Part shown: positions 1 through 7,602 of the stretch, piece after piece | How the letters are laid out: each line of letters opens with the position of its first letter | Position numbering within the stretch: position 1 is the stretch's first letter | Source of the DNA: a virus | Virus record (IMG/VR): IMGVR_UViG_3300031651_000003 | Span: 1-46,488 of that record | Reading direction: 5' to 3' (one strand) | Length of the DNA: 46,488 nucleotides | Program-made: the position numbers and the translations under genes | Notes under the pieces: generated by a model | What the model was told of the DNA's origin: nothing | The model's database searches: none | Seen by the model: only the letters and a program-made list of their open reading frames with translations

Positions 1-127
1 TGGGGTGCCACCTTACGTCTGTACTCAGCGGACAACGTCCTGCTGGAGACGCTGGAAATCCTGAACGAGCAAAACCCAGCGTGGACGGCCCAGTTCGTCG
101 CCTGGGGAAGCACTGTCCTCCACGGCG
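1..127. repeat. 127-bp overlap with window end (circular contig)
   Basis: Bases 1-127 are identical to 46362-46488. The tail-fibre reading frame runs uninterrupted through the join, so the two ends are the same locus and the genome is a circle of 46,361 bp. A length of exactly 127 is a common maximum assembly k-mer, so this is probably an assembly overlap and not a packaged terminal repeat. Confidence 0.95.
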
Positions 128-768
128 ACGGCCACCAATATCTGGATGACATGTATGTGTCCGACGACTGGCCTGGCCCAGGTCAGTGCGGAGCGAGGAA
201 CTACGCCACGGGCGTGGGCGACCCTGACGACTGGTCGGCAAGTGCGGGCACCAAACCCGCCTGCGTGGATGAATACCCGGCTGATGATGAGGGAAGTTAC
301 GTTTACGGGGCGGGCGCTCTTGTTGACCAACTGTTTACCCACGGCGCTCAGGGTGGCTATGCAGGAGCCGAAAGCATCAACGCGGTCATCTACTGGGGCC
401 GCGCAAGGGCTGTGACCGCTAGTGCCTTCTTCCGCATAATGAAGTCAGGGGCCACAACCGTTCAGTCGTATGGCGGCATTGGCCTCACTTACCTTTGGGT
501 CTATCCGCTAATCCGCGACCTCAACCCTGATACAAGCGCAGCCTGGACGGAAGATGCTGTTGATGCCCTGCAATTTGGTGCCAGAGCGCTGGGATCGCCT
601 GATAACGAGAGGCGCTACACGTCTGGCTTCATCATGGTGGACTATGTGCCTGGGGAAGCTGCGGGGCAGATCAAGACGATAGCGGGCGTGGCCTGGCCCG
701 ACGTGAAGAGCGTGGCAGGCGTGGCGGTGGCGGATATTAGTGAGATCGCCGGAGTTGCGGCGAACTAA
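1..768 (+). CDS. Tail fibre, C-terminal part (continues from 45657)
   Basis: This is the second part of the gene that starts at 45657. Through the circular join the product is 490 residues: 235 codons before the join and 255 after. The frame is open from base 1; an internal ATG at 151 is not the start. The middle of the protein reads like a lectin or LamG-type beta-sandwich (alternating aromatic and polar residues, motifs such as LRLYSADN), which suggests receptor binding. The last 32 residues (about 459-490) form three degenerate 11-residue repeats, IKTIAGVAWPD, VKSVAGVAVAD and ISEIAGVAAN; similar hydrophobic repeats end many environmental fibre-like proteins. It is the last late gene and faces the leftward early operon across a terminator. 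Confidence 0.75.
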   Translation, partial: WGATLRLYSADNVLLETLEILNEQNPAWTAQFVAWGSTVLHGDGHQYLDDMYVSDDWPGPGQCGARNYATGVGDPDDWSASAGTKPACVDEYPADDEGSYVYGAGALVDQLFTHGAQGGYAGAESINAVIYWGRARAVTASAFFRIMKSGATTVQSYGGIGLTYLWVYPLIRDLNPDTSAAWTEDAVDALQFGARALGSPDNERRYTSGFIMVDYVPGEAAGQIKTIAGVAWPDVKSVAGVAVADISEIAGVAAN

Positions 769-793
769 AAGAGATCACAATGGTCTCTTTTTT
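767..793. terminator. Bidirectional intrinsic terminator
   Basis: AAAAGAGATCA (767-777), loop CAA and TGGTCTCTTTT (781-791) form an 11-bp stem with one G-T pair, followed by T residues to 793. The opposite strand also ends in a T-run. It lies between the convergent ends of the tail-fibre gene (768) and the leftward operon (808) and can stop both. Confidence 0.85.
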
Positions 794-807
794 GACATGG
801 GATACGC

Positions 808-1161
808 TCACACTGAAGCCGAAGGTTGCCGCCTAGACTCCCTACGCTGCGCCACGAACTGAAAGAGCCAAGGGGCCGGCATGGTCGTAATACACCGTTC
901 CCCACCACCCCAAAAGCAGATCGTGACCTCATTTCTGTCTAAGTACCATACCTGGTTGCCGGTGGAGACGGGGTACACCGTGCCGTTGACCTCTATTCTG
1001 TCCTTGCGGCTGGCCCAATTCCGAACGATTGGAAAGTAATCACGTACACGCATCGGCGCAACATGCCGATGCAACTCCATGCGACGCGGGCCATCATCCT
1101 CGCATTGCCAACGCGGGTTGTTGGCTAGAACGAGGAGGAGCCGACGACCGTGAAGGTTCAC
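808..1161 (-). CDS. Hypothetical protein, last gene of the leftward early operon
   Basis: The product has 117 residues and I recognise no family. The start is GTG at 1161, overlapping the stop of the upstream gene as GTGA, which indicates translational coupling. The protein is rich in Arg and Trp, with a central beta-rich stretch containing GTVYPV and VWYLDRNEVTICFWGGG that could be a small barrel. One copy of the dispersed 18-bp motif (1019-1036) lies inside the gene. It is the promoter-distal gene of the operon, next to the terminator at 767-793. Confidence 0.6.
   Translation of the reverse strand: MNLHGRRLLLVLANNPRWQCEDDGPRRMELHRHVAPMRVRDYFPIVRNWASRKDRIEVNGTVYPVSTGNQVWYLDRNEVTICFWGGGERCITTMPAPWLFQFVAQRRESRRQPSASV
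1019..1036 (+). repeat. Dispersed 18-bp motif, copy 1
   Basis: TTCCGAACGATTGGAAAG. It is an imperfect inverted repeat of TTCCRA half sites. With one flanking base on the left and two on the right it is identical over 21 bp to the copy at 19888. It lies inside a coding region. Confidence 0.7.
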
Positions 1162-1514
1162 CTCGCAACCTCGCTAAGTAGGCCCTCTAACGAGTAGTAA
1201 ACCGCCAGGCCCAACTCCCGCGCCCGGTGCAGCTCGCGCTTGGCGCCCGCGCTTTCCTTCCAACCCGGCAGCATAAGGATGTCCGTACAGGCGTCCAGCA
1301 TCCGCAGGTCGGCTTGTAGATATAGCTCTGGTGGCGTGGTGCTTTTAACCTCAAAGTGCGCCGTGTTCAGGTGCGGACAGAACACCCCGAACCCCGCATC
1401 CCACAATGCTATGGCTGCTTTCTCTGCCTGCCGGATGTTGGCCTCGATCTCGTTGTAGGATGCGCCGTCTCTTGTCTTGCCCCGATAAGGCCCCGCCAGG
1501 TAAACTATTCTCAT
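1158..1514 (-). CDS. DUF4406 nucleoside 2-deoxyribosyltransferase-like protein
   Basis: The product has 118 residues from ATG 1514, preceded by an AGGGTGA ribosome site; a longer frame to 1559 adds 15 residues with no family character. The N-terminus MRIVYLAGPYRG is the nucleotide-binding start typical of DUF4406 and nucleoside 2-deoxyribosyltransferases. Further on are the conserved helix with NIRQAEKAA, the strand GFGVFCPHLNTAHF, and the LDACTDILMLPGW and SAGAKRELHRARELG segments. Relatives swap bases on deoxyribonucleosides or clean up nucleotides. The exact substrate cannot be read from the sequence. It sits two genes downstream of a dNMP kinase, which supports a role in nucleotide supply. 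Confidence 0.8.
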   Translation of the reverse strand: MRIVYLAGPYRGKTRDGASYNEIEANIRQAEKAAIALWDAGFGVFCPHLNTAHFEVKSTTPPELYLQADLRMLDACTDILMLPGWKESAGAKRELHRARELGLAVYYSLEGLLSEVAR

Positions 1515-1524
1515 CCCAATCACC

Positions 1525-1776
1525 CTACATATTTTGCGAGAATATACGCGTCTTCTCAACGCAGCCCCACGGAATCTTTAGAAGCCCGCCCATAGACCCG
1601 TCATTATCGTACGTGAGCGCTAGATAGAGGTACTTAGCGTCAAACTTCACCAGAAAGCCCACGCTCGTCCGTGGCGGCTCCGGCCCAATCTCCCCAACTT
1701 CGATAAGCGACCTACTATCGTGCCACGCATCGAGCCATGTAACTTGGCAGGGTCTAGGGGGGCTTACTATTGCCAC
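1525..1776 (-). CDS. Hypothetical small protein
   Basis: The product has 83 residues from GTG 1776. The start is supported by AAGGAGG seven bases upstream and by a 10-base overlap with the end of the kinase gene (stop at 1767). The C-terminal half (SVGFLVKFDAKYLYLALTYD, then LLKIPWGCV) looks like a small beta-rich domain of the kind seen in phage accessory proteins. I assign no function. Its place between the kinase and the DUF4406 gene may mean an accessory role in nucleotide metabolism, but that is only context. Confidence 0.65.
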   Translation of the reverse strand: MAIVSPPRPCQVTWLDAWHDSRSLIEVGEIGPEPPRTSVGFLVKFDAKYLYLALTYDNDGSMGGLLKIPWGCVEKTRIFSQNM

Positions 1777-2375
1777 CCGATTGCCTCCTTGAGTTCGGCG
1801 TAGATGTCGTCCAACGAACGCGAACGTGGCGCGTAGATAGAAACGTCGAAGTCCCTGTAGGAGTCGAGGTCTGTTTCGGACGGGTGTGAGGCAGCGACAC
1901 GAGCAACATCGCCCAACATGCCACCCTCCAAGAGATAGTCCATGCCTTCGTCCAGCGCCACTGTTAGCCGCACTAACACGAACCCTTCGCGTTTCAATAC
2001 CCGCGCCTCGTTCTGGTAACGAAGGTCGTCAACCACTATTCGCTTTGAGCGATCCTCTGGCACACGCACCAAGAGCTTGCGTATCCAGTAGCCCTCGCTC
2101 TGATAGCGCCGGGCCGAACCCCACTCCTGCATCAGCGCACGCCAACGAGTTTTATCGTCCTCAAAGTCGAACATAGAAACGTCCAAGAGTTCCGCCAGCT
2201 CTTCCTTGAGACGCCGCGCGAAACTCATGTGCTGGAACCCGAAGTCGGCAGCGAGCCGCTTGGCCAACGCCGTCTTGCCCGAGCCCGCCTTGCCAGACAG
2301 AGCGATGCGCGTCGGCGGGCCCTCTCGTACTGCCGCTGGCATAATGAAGGACTGCTTCTCAGCAACTGCAACCAT
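1767..2375 (-). CDS. Deoxynucleoside monophosphate kinase (dNMP kinase)
   Basis: The product has 202 residues. It has a P-loop GKAGSGKT at residues 28-35 and the IVVDDLRYQNEA segment around 113-124 that marks phage and bacterial dNMP kinases, with the Asp pair at 116-117. The likely reaction is phosphorylation of dNMPs to dNDPs, feeding phage DNA synthesis. The start ATG at 2375 overlaps the stop of the upstream gene (TAATG). An alternative is a general P-loop kinase, but the DDLRYQNE signature favours dNMP kinase. Confidence 0.8.
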   Translation of the reverse strand: MVAVAEKQSFIMPAAVREGPPTRIALSGKAGSGKTALAKRLAADFGFQHMSFARRLKEELAELLDVSMFDFEDDKTRWRALMQEWGSARRYQSEGYWIRKLLVRVPEDRSKRIVVDDLRYQNEARVLKREGFVLVRLTVALDEGMDYLLEGGMLGDVARVAASHPSETDLDSYRDFDVSIYAPRSRSLDDIYAELKEAIGWQ

Positions 2376-2602
2376 TACCCCGATCCCCCTTTAGTCCAAC
2401 CCCGGTATCCTTTGCCCAAGAATCCGACTTCGCCAACTAATGCGTTCCAATGAGGATGCCTCTCCCAGCCCACCCATAGTTCGTGCCCATTAGCGCGTAA
2501 GAGAACCGCGAAGGGAAACTTGGCCGCGAATGGCAAGGCCGAGGTAGGCAGTTCCCCTATTGCTATCCTCACAACCTCGACGATCCCGCGTACCCTGCTC
2601 AT
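2375..2602 (-). CDS. Hypothetical small protein
   Basis: The product has 75 residues from ATG 2602 with GAGGGGG just upstream, and is coupled to the dNMP kinase by a TAATG overlap. It has alternating hydrophobic strands (AVLLRANGHELWVGWERHPHW) and a Gly-rich tail. I recognise no family and see no signal peptide or convincing membrane span. Confidence 0.55.
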   Translation of the reverse strand: MSRVRGIVEVVRIAIGELPTSALPFAAKFPFAVLLRANGHELWVGWERHPHWNALVGEVGFLGKGYRGWTKGGSG

Positions 2603-2619
2603 GTCCCCCTCAGTCCCTC

Positions 2620-2820
2620 CTAATCGAAAGACAGGTTTGCTATTACGAAGATGCCAGCGATGCCACCAACCAATATGCCGATAATCGCAAATACACCACC
2701 GCCGGCGCCTGAGTCACCAATCCTATTTATTGCACCAGTTGCGAAGCCAGTTGCCACACTGGCCGTCCAGCCGACAGTCATAAAGCCAAGCAAAATAAAT
2801 AGCCCCTTAAAGTCTCTCAT
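2620..2820 (-). CDS. Small two-span membrane protein
   Basis: The product has 66 residues starting MRDFKGLF at 2820, with GAGG upstream and 7 bases from the previous stop; a longer open frame to 2961 overlaps that gene and is not the start. Two hydrophobic segments (about residues 6-28 and 44-63) are joined by a short loop containing NRIGDSGAGGG. The size and topology resemble small class II holins. It lies in an early operon far from the endolysin, so a different membrane role is equally possible. Confidence 0.55.
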   Translation of the reverse strand: MRDFKGLFILLGFMTVGWTASVATGFATGAINRIGDSGAGGGVFAIIGILVGGIAGIFVIANLSFD

Positions 2821-2827
2821 GCGAACC

Positions 2828-3058
2828 TCAATCCCGCCCCTCGTTTCGCAACGGCTCTGGATGTTCCGCGCGTTCGTCCTCGCGCCCCCGCTCATAGCCG
2901 TTGGCAAAGCAGGAGCAGTCATCGTTCGTGCAGCCGCCAGATACGTGCTGGTAGACGCCAAGGTTCTCGACGAGGAGGTAAAATAACTCCCATGCTTCCT
3001 TACGTGGCATCCGAAACGGCACTGTAAACTCTGGATAACGCCTCCTGCTACCTAGCAT
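2828..3058 (-). CDS. Hypothetical protein with clustered cysteines
   Basis: The product has 76 residues from ATG 3058, preceded by a GAGGGGGAG ribosome site and overlapping the phosphoesterase stop by 11 bases. The N-terminal part is helical (MPRKEAWELFYLLVENLGVY); a short CTNDDCSC segment could bind metal, and the tail is charged. I recognise no family. Confidence 0.55.
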   Translation of the reverse strand: MLGSRRRYPEFTVPFRMPRKEAWELFYLLVENLGVYQHVSGGCTNDDCSCFANGYERGREDERAEHPEPLRNEGRD

Positions 3059-3962
3059 AGAACTCCCCCTCAGCCCGAAAGCCCGTCGGATAAACCTGTA
3101 CGGGGACTAGGTGCAGCTTGTTTTTGTGCACTACTCCGTAGGTGAAGGCCTGCTGCCAGTTCGGGAAGGGCGCATACTCAAGCCCTAGCAGGCACAGGCA
3201 ACCATTCTCGATGTACGTGTGGGAGCCGCGTGCGTCGGTCCAAGAGTAAGACGAGCAGCGGTGCGTGTGACCGCAGAGGCCAGACGAGCCAGTGGCTATC
3301 GCCATCCAGCGGCTAACGTTGATGGGGTAAGCCTTAGATGTGCCTGCCTTCTGACCGTGCTCGATCCGATAGCCTAGCAGATCGAGGACGCTGCCGTACT
3401 CCAAGGTCTCAAAGCCGAATTCGTCCAGCCGCAGCAGTTGCTCTAACTTGAGCCCACGCAGGCCGGCAAACTCTGGCCCGAATCTCCAGAGCCAGCGGCG
3501 TAATCGATCCTCGTGATTGCCCAAGATTTTCACACGCCGCGCGTCCGGGTTAGCGTTGGCCCGCGCCTCGTACCAGCGACCCGTATCATCTAGTTCATGC
3601 TGCAAGTGGAACCTGCGCGACGGATTCTTGTCGAACGTGCTGATCGTATAGAGATCGGCAGTGTCGCCGTTGTAGACCTCAAGATCAGGGGCAAACTCGT
3701 CCCAGAAGCGCTCCACGGCGCTAAGCGTTCTGGGATCATGGAAAGGACGGTGCAAGTCGTTGACGATGATAACCTTGTAGCCATCTGGGGCACGAGAGAT
3801 GTGGAGTTCCCTGAACTCGCGCTCTAACTCGAATAGCGCAGGCTCGCGCACGCGCTGCCGTTGCCGCCTAGCCTCATCGCGGCAATGACGACAATACTTA
3901 TCGACACGCCTATAGGCGTCGAAGGTGCCGCCGCAACTCTCACACGTCTTCTGGAACGCCAC
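3048..3962 (-). CDS. Calcineurin-like metallophosphoesterase with N-terminal zinc ribbon
   Basis: The product has 304 residues. The metal-binding motifs of the family are present in order: DLH (D69, H71), NGD (99-100), GNHE (148-151), H202 and GHTH (231-234). These coordinate two metal ions for hydrolysis of a phosphoester. Cysteines C7, C10, C24 and C27 form a short zinc ribbon ahead of the domain, suggesting nucleic-acid or protein binding. The substrate is unknown; phage members are often DNA-related exonucleases or end-processing enzymes. The start is GTG 3962, overlapping the upstream stop (TAGTG). Confidence 0.85.
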   Translation of the reverse strand: MAFQKTCESCGGTFDAYRRVDKYCRHCRDEARRQRQRVREPALFELEREFRELHISRAPDGYKVIIVNDLHRPFHDPRTLSAVERFWDEFAPDLEVYNGDTADLYTISTFDKNPSRRFHLQHELDDTGRWYEARANANPDARRVKILGNHEDRLRRWLWRFGPEFAGLRGLKLEQLLRLDEFGFETLEYGSVLDLLGYRIEHGQKAGTSKAYPINVSRWMAIATGSSGLCGHTHRCSSYSWTDARGSHTYIENGCLCLLGLEYAPFPNWQQAFTYGVVHKNKLHLVPVQVYPTGFRAEGEFYAR

Positions 3963-4186
3963 TAGAGGTCTCTCAGTCCCTCTTGCAACACCCGCAGAAG
4001 AATCTTCACGTCGTCAAGCCGAGCAGCATTCGCCACCTCAGCGTCCTCGAAGGCCTTGAGGCGACGGGCGTTTTCGATCTCACCCTCGATGTAGCCGTCC
4101 AGACGACGCTCAATGTGCCCGAGAAAAGCAAGCACTCCTTCCGCTAGATGTGGTTGCCGCTGTTTCTTCGTGAACGGAATGCGCAT
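3962..4186 (-). CDS. Small helical coiled-coil protein
   Basis: The product has 74 residues from ATG 4186, coupled to the upstream membrane gene by TAATG; a longer frame to 4249 overlaps that gene and is unlikely. The sequence from about residue 18 onward is continuous helix with heptad-like spacing (FLGHIERRLDGYIEGEIENA, then LDDVKILLRVLQEGL). A partner role to the adjacent membrane protein is an inference from the overlap. I assign no family. Confidence 0.55.
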   Translation of the reverse strand: MRIPFTKKQRQPHLAEGVLAFLGHIERRLDGYIEGEIENARRLKAFEDAEVANAARLDDVKILLRVLQEGLRDL

Positions 4187-4383
4187 TACGTCCCCTTGTT
4201 CGCCTTCCGATACGCCAACACACCCACCAGCGTCGGTGCCATGAGCCACGACACCAGCTGGGCCTCTTCGGGCACGAAGGTGCCCCAGCCCTGCGAGTAA
4301 GCGACGAGAAGCGCCGCGTAGCCCACGACCATAGCGGCGAACGGTGCCGCGACCTCTTTTATCAACACCTTCAGTTCGTCCAC
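4186..4383 (-). CDS. Two-span membrane protein, holin candidate
   Basis: The product has 65 residues from GTG 4383, with a G-rich ribosome site upstream. The membrane segments lie at about 9-30 and 44-58, separated by a short acidic loop (TFVPEEAQ), and the C-terminus is basic (YRKANKGT). Size, two spans and basic tail are holin-like. It is followed directly by a helical soluble protein, a pairing seen in some lysis cassettes, but no lysin is nearby. Confidence concerns the gene, not the holin role. Confidence 0.6.
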   Translation of the reverse strand: MDELKVLIKEVAAPFAAMVVGYAALLVAYSQGWGTFVPEEAQLVSWLMAPTLVGVLAYRKANKGT

Positions 4384-4393
4384 ACTGTACCCC

Positions 4394-4570
4394 CTACCAC
4401 TTATCGAACCCCACAGTAATGGTGAAGAAGCCCACGTAAACGTAGAGCTCTATGTCGCGTTCCCTCAATGGCGAGAAAAACAACTGGGCGCCAAGCTGAA
4501 AGCAATCGGTGCCGAGCGAAAAGTGGAACTTCCAACCCCTTGGCAACGGGACCTCAAACCGTCCATTCAT
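4394..4570 (-). CDS. Hypothetical 58-residue protein
   Basis: The frame opens with ATG at 4570 behind a clear AGGAGG and closes with TAG at 4394. The product is almost entirely beta-like and aromatic (FEVPLPRGWKFHFSLGTDC, then ELYVYVGFFTITVGF). No family is recognised. It fills what would otherwise be a gap between the membrane protein and the peptidase-like gene. Confidence 0.6.
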   Translation of the reverse strand: MNGRFEVPLPRGWKFHFSLGTDCFQLGAQLFFSPLRERDIELYVYVGFFTITVGFDKW

Positions 4571-4579
4571 GTCAGCCTC

Positions 4580-5320
4580 CTAAAGTAGAATCTCCCCAGC
4601 CATTAGCTTGTAAATACCAGCCCCTATGTTCACGATCTTGTCGTGCTGTGGCTCTAGGAACCAAAAGCCCTCTGGTAGGATGATGGCGTTGTAGGCGTGT
4701 CCAGCCGAGTCGTCGATAACGTAGGCGCAGGAGTTGATGCCCATCGAGCGGAAGTCCTGGCGCAATGCCTCGGCGAAGTCGTCGCAGTCGAACTTGTCCT
4801 TGACATAGGGGAAGGTATTGACGATGCTGTGTTCCACGATTCTCAGGGCATCGCGTGGGCTAGGAAGCCAGTATTTGCCATCGAGCGTCCGCCTTCTGAC
4901 GGTGCTTCCGTAGGCGGGGATGGCCTTTGCCAGTGCGTTGTTAATGAAGGCGTTGTCAACAACCGTGAGAGAGTCAAGGAGCGTTAATGGCGAACCCTGC
5001 TCCGCGATCCAGAACTTCCCCCCATTGGGAGCCAAGCGTTCGTTGTTGAAGGCCCGCATGGCTTGTGAGAGTTCTGCACACCTAGCCCGCTCATTAGCTA
5101 TGTCCTCTGTCTGACTGTGACGGCAGTCGCGCAGCCAGGCAAGCTCTACAGCCATGAGATTGGTGAGGAGCGCAACGTCCTTCAGCCCCCAATGTCTGAA
5201 ATCATCAGCCATGACCTCTTGTCCTTCCGGCCAGTACCGTTTGACTGTATCCCGCACCCGATTCAGCGCCCCTTGTGCATCATTCAAGTGCGCGATTGTG
5301 TCATTCAGGTGATTCATCAT
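4580..5320 (-). CDS. MOA-like (transglutaminase-fold) cysteine peptidase-type protein
   Basis: The product has 246 residues. The C-terminal part has the pattern FDCDDFAEAL (C179), then GHAYNAI (H208), then FLEPQ (E223). This is the arrangement of the papain/transglutaminase-like domain of Marasmius oreades agglutinin-type proteins found in phages. C179 and H208 would be the catalytic pair. The N-terminal 100 residues are helical. The start is ATG 5320, directly after the upstream TGA, with GGGG as ribosome site. It may hydrolyse peptide or isopeptide bonds in host protein or wall, or be an inactive binding module. Confidence 0.65.
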   Translation of the reverse strand: MMNHLNDTIAHLNDAQGALNRVRDTVKRYWPEGQEVMADDFRHWGLKDVALLTNLMAVELAWLRDCRHSQTEDIANERARCAELSQAMRAFNNERLAPNGGKFWIAEQGSPLTLLDSLTVVDNAFINNALAKAIPAYGSTVRRRTLDGKYWLPSPRDALRIVEHSIVNTFPYVKDKFDCDDFAEALRQDFRSMGINSCAYVIDDSAGHAYNAIILPEGFWFLEPQHDKIVNIGAGIYKLMAGEILL

Positions 5321-6214
5321 TCACCCCACTTTACCTGAGTTCCGCCCCGCCGCCCATTGCACGAAACAACCAATGGCGCCATAGCGCGCCAAGAGCCTGG
5401 GCGTGTGCCACTCGCTCTGTATCCATTGCTCTTCTAGCCGCTCAAGTATGTCGTGGTCTCCAGCGTAGGCGGCGCGACGCAGCCTTGACCACCGGGACTC
5501 ATCCCTAGAGAGTAACCCGCGTTCCTGCAAGGCCGCTGCCGTCTGCCGCACGGACCTTCCGGGCTCTTCAAGCACCGTATTCGCCGCCTGCCGTCTAGCT
5601 TCCTCGCGACTAAGGATGCCGTTCTTGTCCTCAGCTCGCCAGATAAGACCGACGACGGTCGGATTGAGCATCCGCAGACCTTCCGATTGATCGGAAAGCT
5701 CGGTCTTAACGAGTTCCCAATCATTGGCATACTGATAGATTTGGCTCTTCTGGGGCCGTATGCCCCACAACGTGTCAATCCTCTCGGCGGCGACCTTCGC
5801 CCACCCCTCGCGCCAACCGTAGCGCACCTTAATGGCGTAACAGAGAACGCGCTTGACCCAACCGCCACGGTCGACGGCCTCCCAAACGACAGCAAGCGTA
5901 CCGAAGAGTGAGTCGTCATCGGCTCGCAGGGCGGCTTGCTCCAACCGTTCCAACGCTGCGGGCGAATCGAGCTTTTGCACAGGCAGAACGAGGGGCCGCG
6001 GATTTGCCGGCACCGCGCCGAGCCAGTTGCCTTTCAGGTCGTAGCCAACGAGGAAGTCGCCCTCGCGGACGAGCCTAGCGTGATATTCGTCGAACCGGAG
6101 ATCGCAGGAAGAACAGAGGCGGATGGTTTCCTTTCCCCCCTGCGAGCGCTTCTTGAGCGCGTGGGAGTCAACAAGCCCTTCGTTCGTACCACACCATAAG
6201 CAGGTATCAGTCAT
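5321..6214 (-). CDS. HNH-like zinc-binding protein
   Basis: The product has 297 residues from ATG 6214, overlapping the upstream stop as ATGA; the frame extends further upstream but into that gene. The first 45 residues hold CLWCG (C5, C8), VDSH (D16, H18), a SQGG turn and CSSC (C34, C37) with H45, the layout of an HNH/treble-clef nuclease. The long helical C-terminal part (YAIKVRYGWREGWAKVAAER and after) has no match I recognise and may bind DNA or a partner. One 18-bp motif copy lies inside (5681-5698). Confidence 0.6.
   Translation of the reverse strand: MTDTCLWCGTNEGLVDSHALKKRSQGGKETIRLCSSCDLRFDEYHARLVREGDFLVGYDLKGNWLGAVPANPRPLVLPVQKLDSPAALERLEQAALRADDDSLFGTLAVVWEAVDRGGWVKRVLCYAIKVRYGWREGWAKVAAERIDTLWGIRPQKSQIYQYANDWELVKTELSDQSEGLRMLNPTVVGLIWRAEDKNGILSREEARRQAANTVLEEPGRSVRQTAAALQERGLLSRDESRWSRLRRAAYAGDHDILERLEEQWIQSEWHTPRLLARYGAIGCFVQWAAGRNSGKVG
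5681..5698 (+). repeat. Dispersed 18-bp motif, copy 2
   Basis: TTCCGATTGATCGGAAAG. This copy is the most symmetrical: TTCCGAT and ATCGGAA are inverted repeats around a 3-base centre. It lies inside the HNH-like gene. Confidence 0.65.
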
Positions 6215-6648
6215 TCGCCGGGTTCCCTTGGCGGGATGGGATTGCCGTCCGCGTCCGCCTCCCTCCCACAATAGCGCCGCTGACCCGATGCGGGGTCCGT
6301 CCACGAGTAGGTGCAGTAATAGCCTTCGTGCTTCTTGCTCGGCCTCATCTGGCGGTCGGGGTGTACGGGGCAGTAAGGAGCGCCAGCCGTCGCTGGTGTC
6401 GTCTTGTCGGGCGGCGACCCACCGCCACGCGGTTTGCCGTTTACGCCCTTGACCGCGACCTCAAGCTGGTGCAGGAGCTCGGTCGAGAGTTTGTCTGCTC
6501 GCACCTCTACGAAGCCATCGTAGCCCAACTCGCTGACGTACATTAGGGTCGCACGGACGGGCCGGATATGCTCCACAGCCTCCGCAAGCGCACGCGCGAC
6601 AGCCACAAGTTCCGATTCTTTCTTCTTAGGCTTCTCTTCGTTGGACAC
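6211..6648 (-). CDS. Hypothetical protein with C-terminal zinc-finger-like motif
   Basis: The product has 145 residues. GTG at 6648 is chosen because GGAGG sits five bases upstream; a TTG four codons earlier would place the ribosome site inside the gene. The N-terminus is lysine-rich, followed by a helical or mixed domain. The C-terminal part has YCPVHPDRQMR, then YYC and RYCGRE, consistent with a Cys/His zinc site. A single-stranded-DNA or nuclease-partner role is possible next to the Cas4-like nuclease, but this is inference. Confidence 0.6.
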   Translation of the reverse strand: MSNEEKPKKKESELVAVARALAEAVEHIRPVRATLMYVSELGYDGFVEVRADKLSTELLHQLEVAVKGVNGKPRGGGSPPDKTTPATAGAPYCPVHPDRQMRPSKKHEGYYCTYSWTDPASGQRRYCGREADADGNPIPPREPGE

Positions 6649-6689
6649 TGCTTCCTCCAAAGTCTTTCGTCTTAAAACGCAGTGGGCAG

Positions 6690-7583
6690 CTATCCTCTAG
6701 CACGTTTCATCTCCTCGCGTCCCACGTCGCAGAACTGCGCCACGTCGCAGTAGTCACGACAACGACGGCCTTCCCAACGCTCTTCATCACGGCAGGGCGG
6801 AGGTAAGGTCTTTGTAGCAAGGGCTCCGGTTAGCAAGGCGGTCTGCTCCTCAAAGTAATCCCGAATCAGGTTATCGCTAACCCTCGGCACCGGGATGACA
6901 TAGATCGGCTCCGCCACTCCCCTGCTGCGGGCCATCCAGGTGCCGCCGTCACGCACGATGACCTCTAGCTGCATATGGGCGACGGGGAAGCCCCTGTCCT
7001 CGAAGAAGAGGCGGTAGCGGTTAAGCTGCCAGAGGGCGTCGCCTGGCTGCGCCTGGGTGGGGTCTGCTTCAAACACAGCGACCATCTTCGGCTCGCCCTT
7101 GCGGTAGCCCTTGCCAGACCTCTTATAGACGGCGCCGCTGGGGTCGGGAACCTTCTTTTCGACGATGCCCAGAGCGCGAGCGACACGCCATGAACCCCAC
7201 GTCTTGTAATCGGTAAGGACACCCTCGCCATTCTCTACCTCGTAGCAATCGGCGATACCGGTGATGTCCTCCTCCACGAACCGTTCTTCGAGCAGAGACA
7301 CATCGGTGTCGGCGTCAGCTAGCCCGAGGTGCACACGACTGCCGAGCAAAGCGAACGCCATGCGCGGCGGGGCAACGTAGTAGTCGTGAACAATCTTGAG
7401 GTACTCCATACGGGTGCCGTTGAGAAGTTGGGTTGTGGAAGGAGTCCCTCCCCAAGGGCGGGTCTTAGACAGGGCGGCGAGGGTCGATTTCGTGAGGCAT
7501 CGTCGGGGGAGACGGCAGGAAGCAAGGCAGTCGGCAAAGGTCACGCGCGCGCCGTCCGGACACACGAAGCCCACGCGAGGCAT
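6690..7583 (-). CDS. Cas4/RecB-like PD-(D/E)XK exonuclease with Fe-S cysteines
   Basis: The product has 297 residues. Nuclease core residues are visible as D112 (GIADCYEV) and D125-x-K127 (LTDYKTWG). An N-terminal cysteine group (C19, C23, C29) and a C-terminal set C264, C275, C279 and C285 match the Fe-S cluster arrangement of Cas4 and AddB-type nucleases. The likely role is 5' or 3' resection of DNA for recombination or replication. ATG 7583 overlaps the stop of an 8-codon mini-frame at 7583-7606 (TAATG), which itself overlaps the stop of the next upstream gene, so translation may be relayed. Confidence 0.8.
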   Translation of the reverse strand: MPRVGFVCPDGARVTFADCLASCRLPRRCLTKSTLAALSKTRPWGGTPSTTQLLNGTRMEYLKIVHDYYVAPPRMAFALLGSRVHLGLADADTDVSLLEERFVEEDITGIADCYEVENGEGVLTDYKTWGSWRVARALGIVEKKVPDPSGAVYKRSGKGYRKGEPKMVAVFEADPTQAQPGDALWQLNRYRLFFEDRGFPVAHMQLEVIVRDGGTWMARSRGVAEPIYVIPVPRVSDNLIRDYFEEQTALLTGALATKTLPPPCRDEERWEGRRCRDYCDVAQFCDVGREEMKRARG

Positions 7584-7602
7584 TAGTCGTGTGCCTCCTT
7601 AT

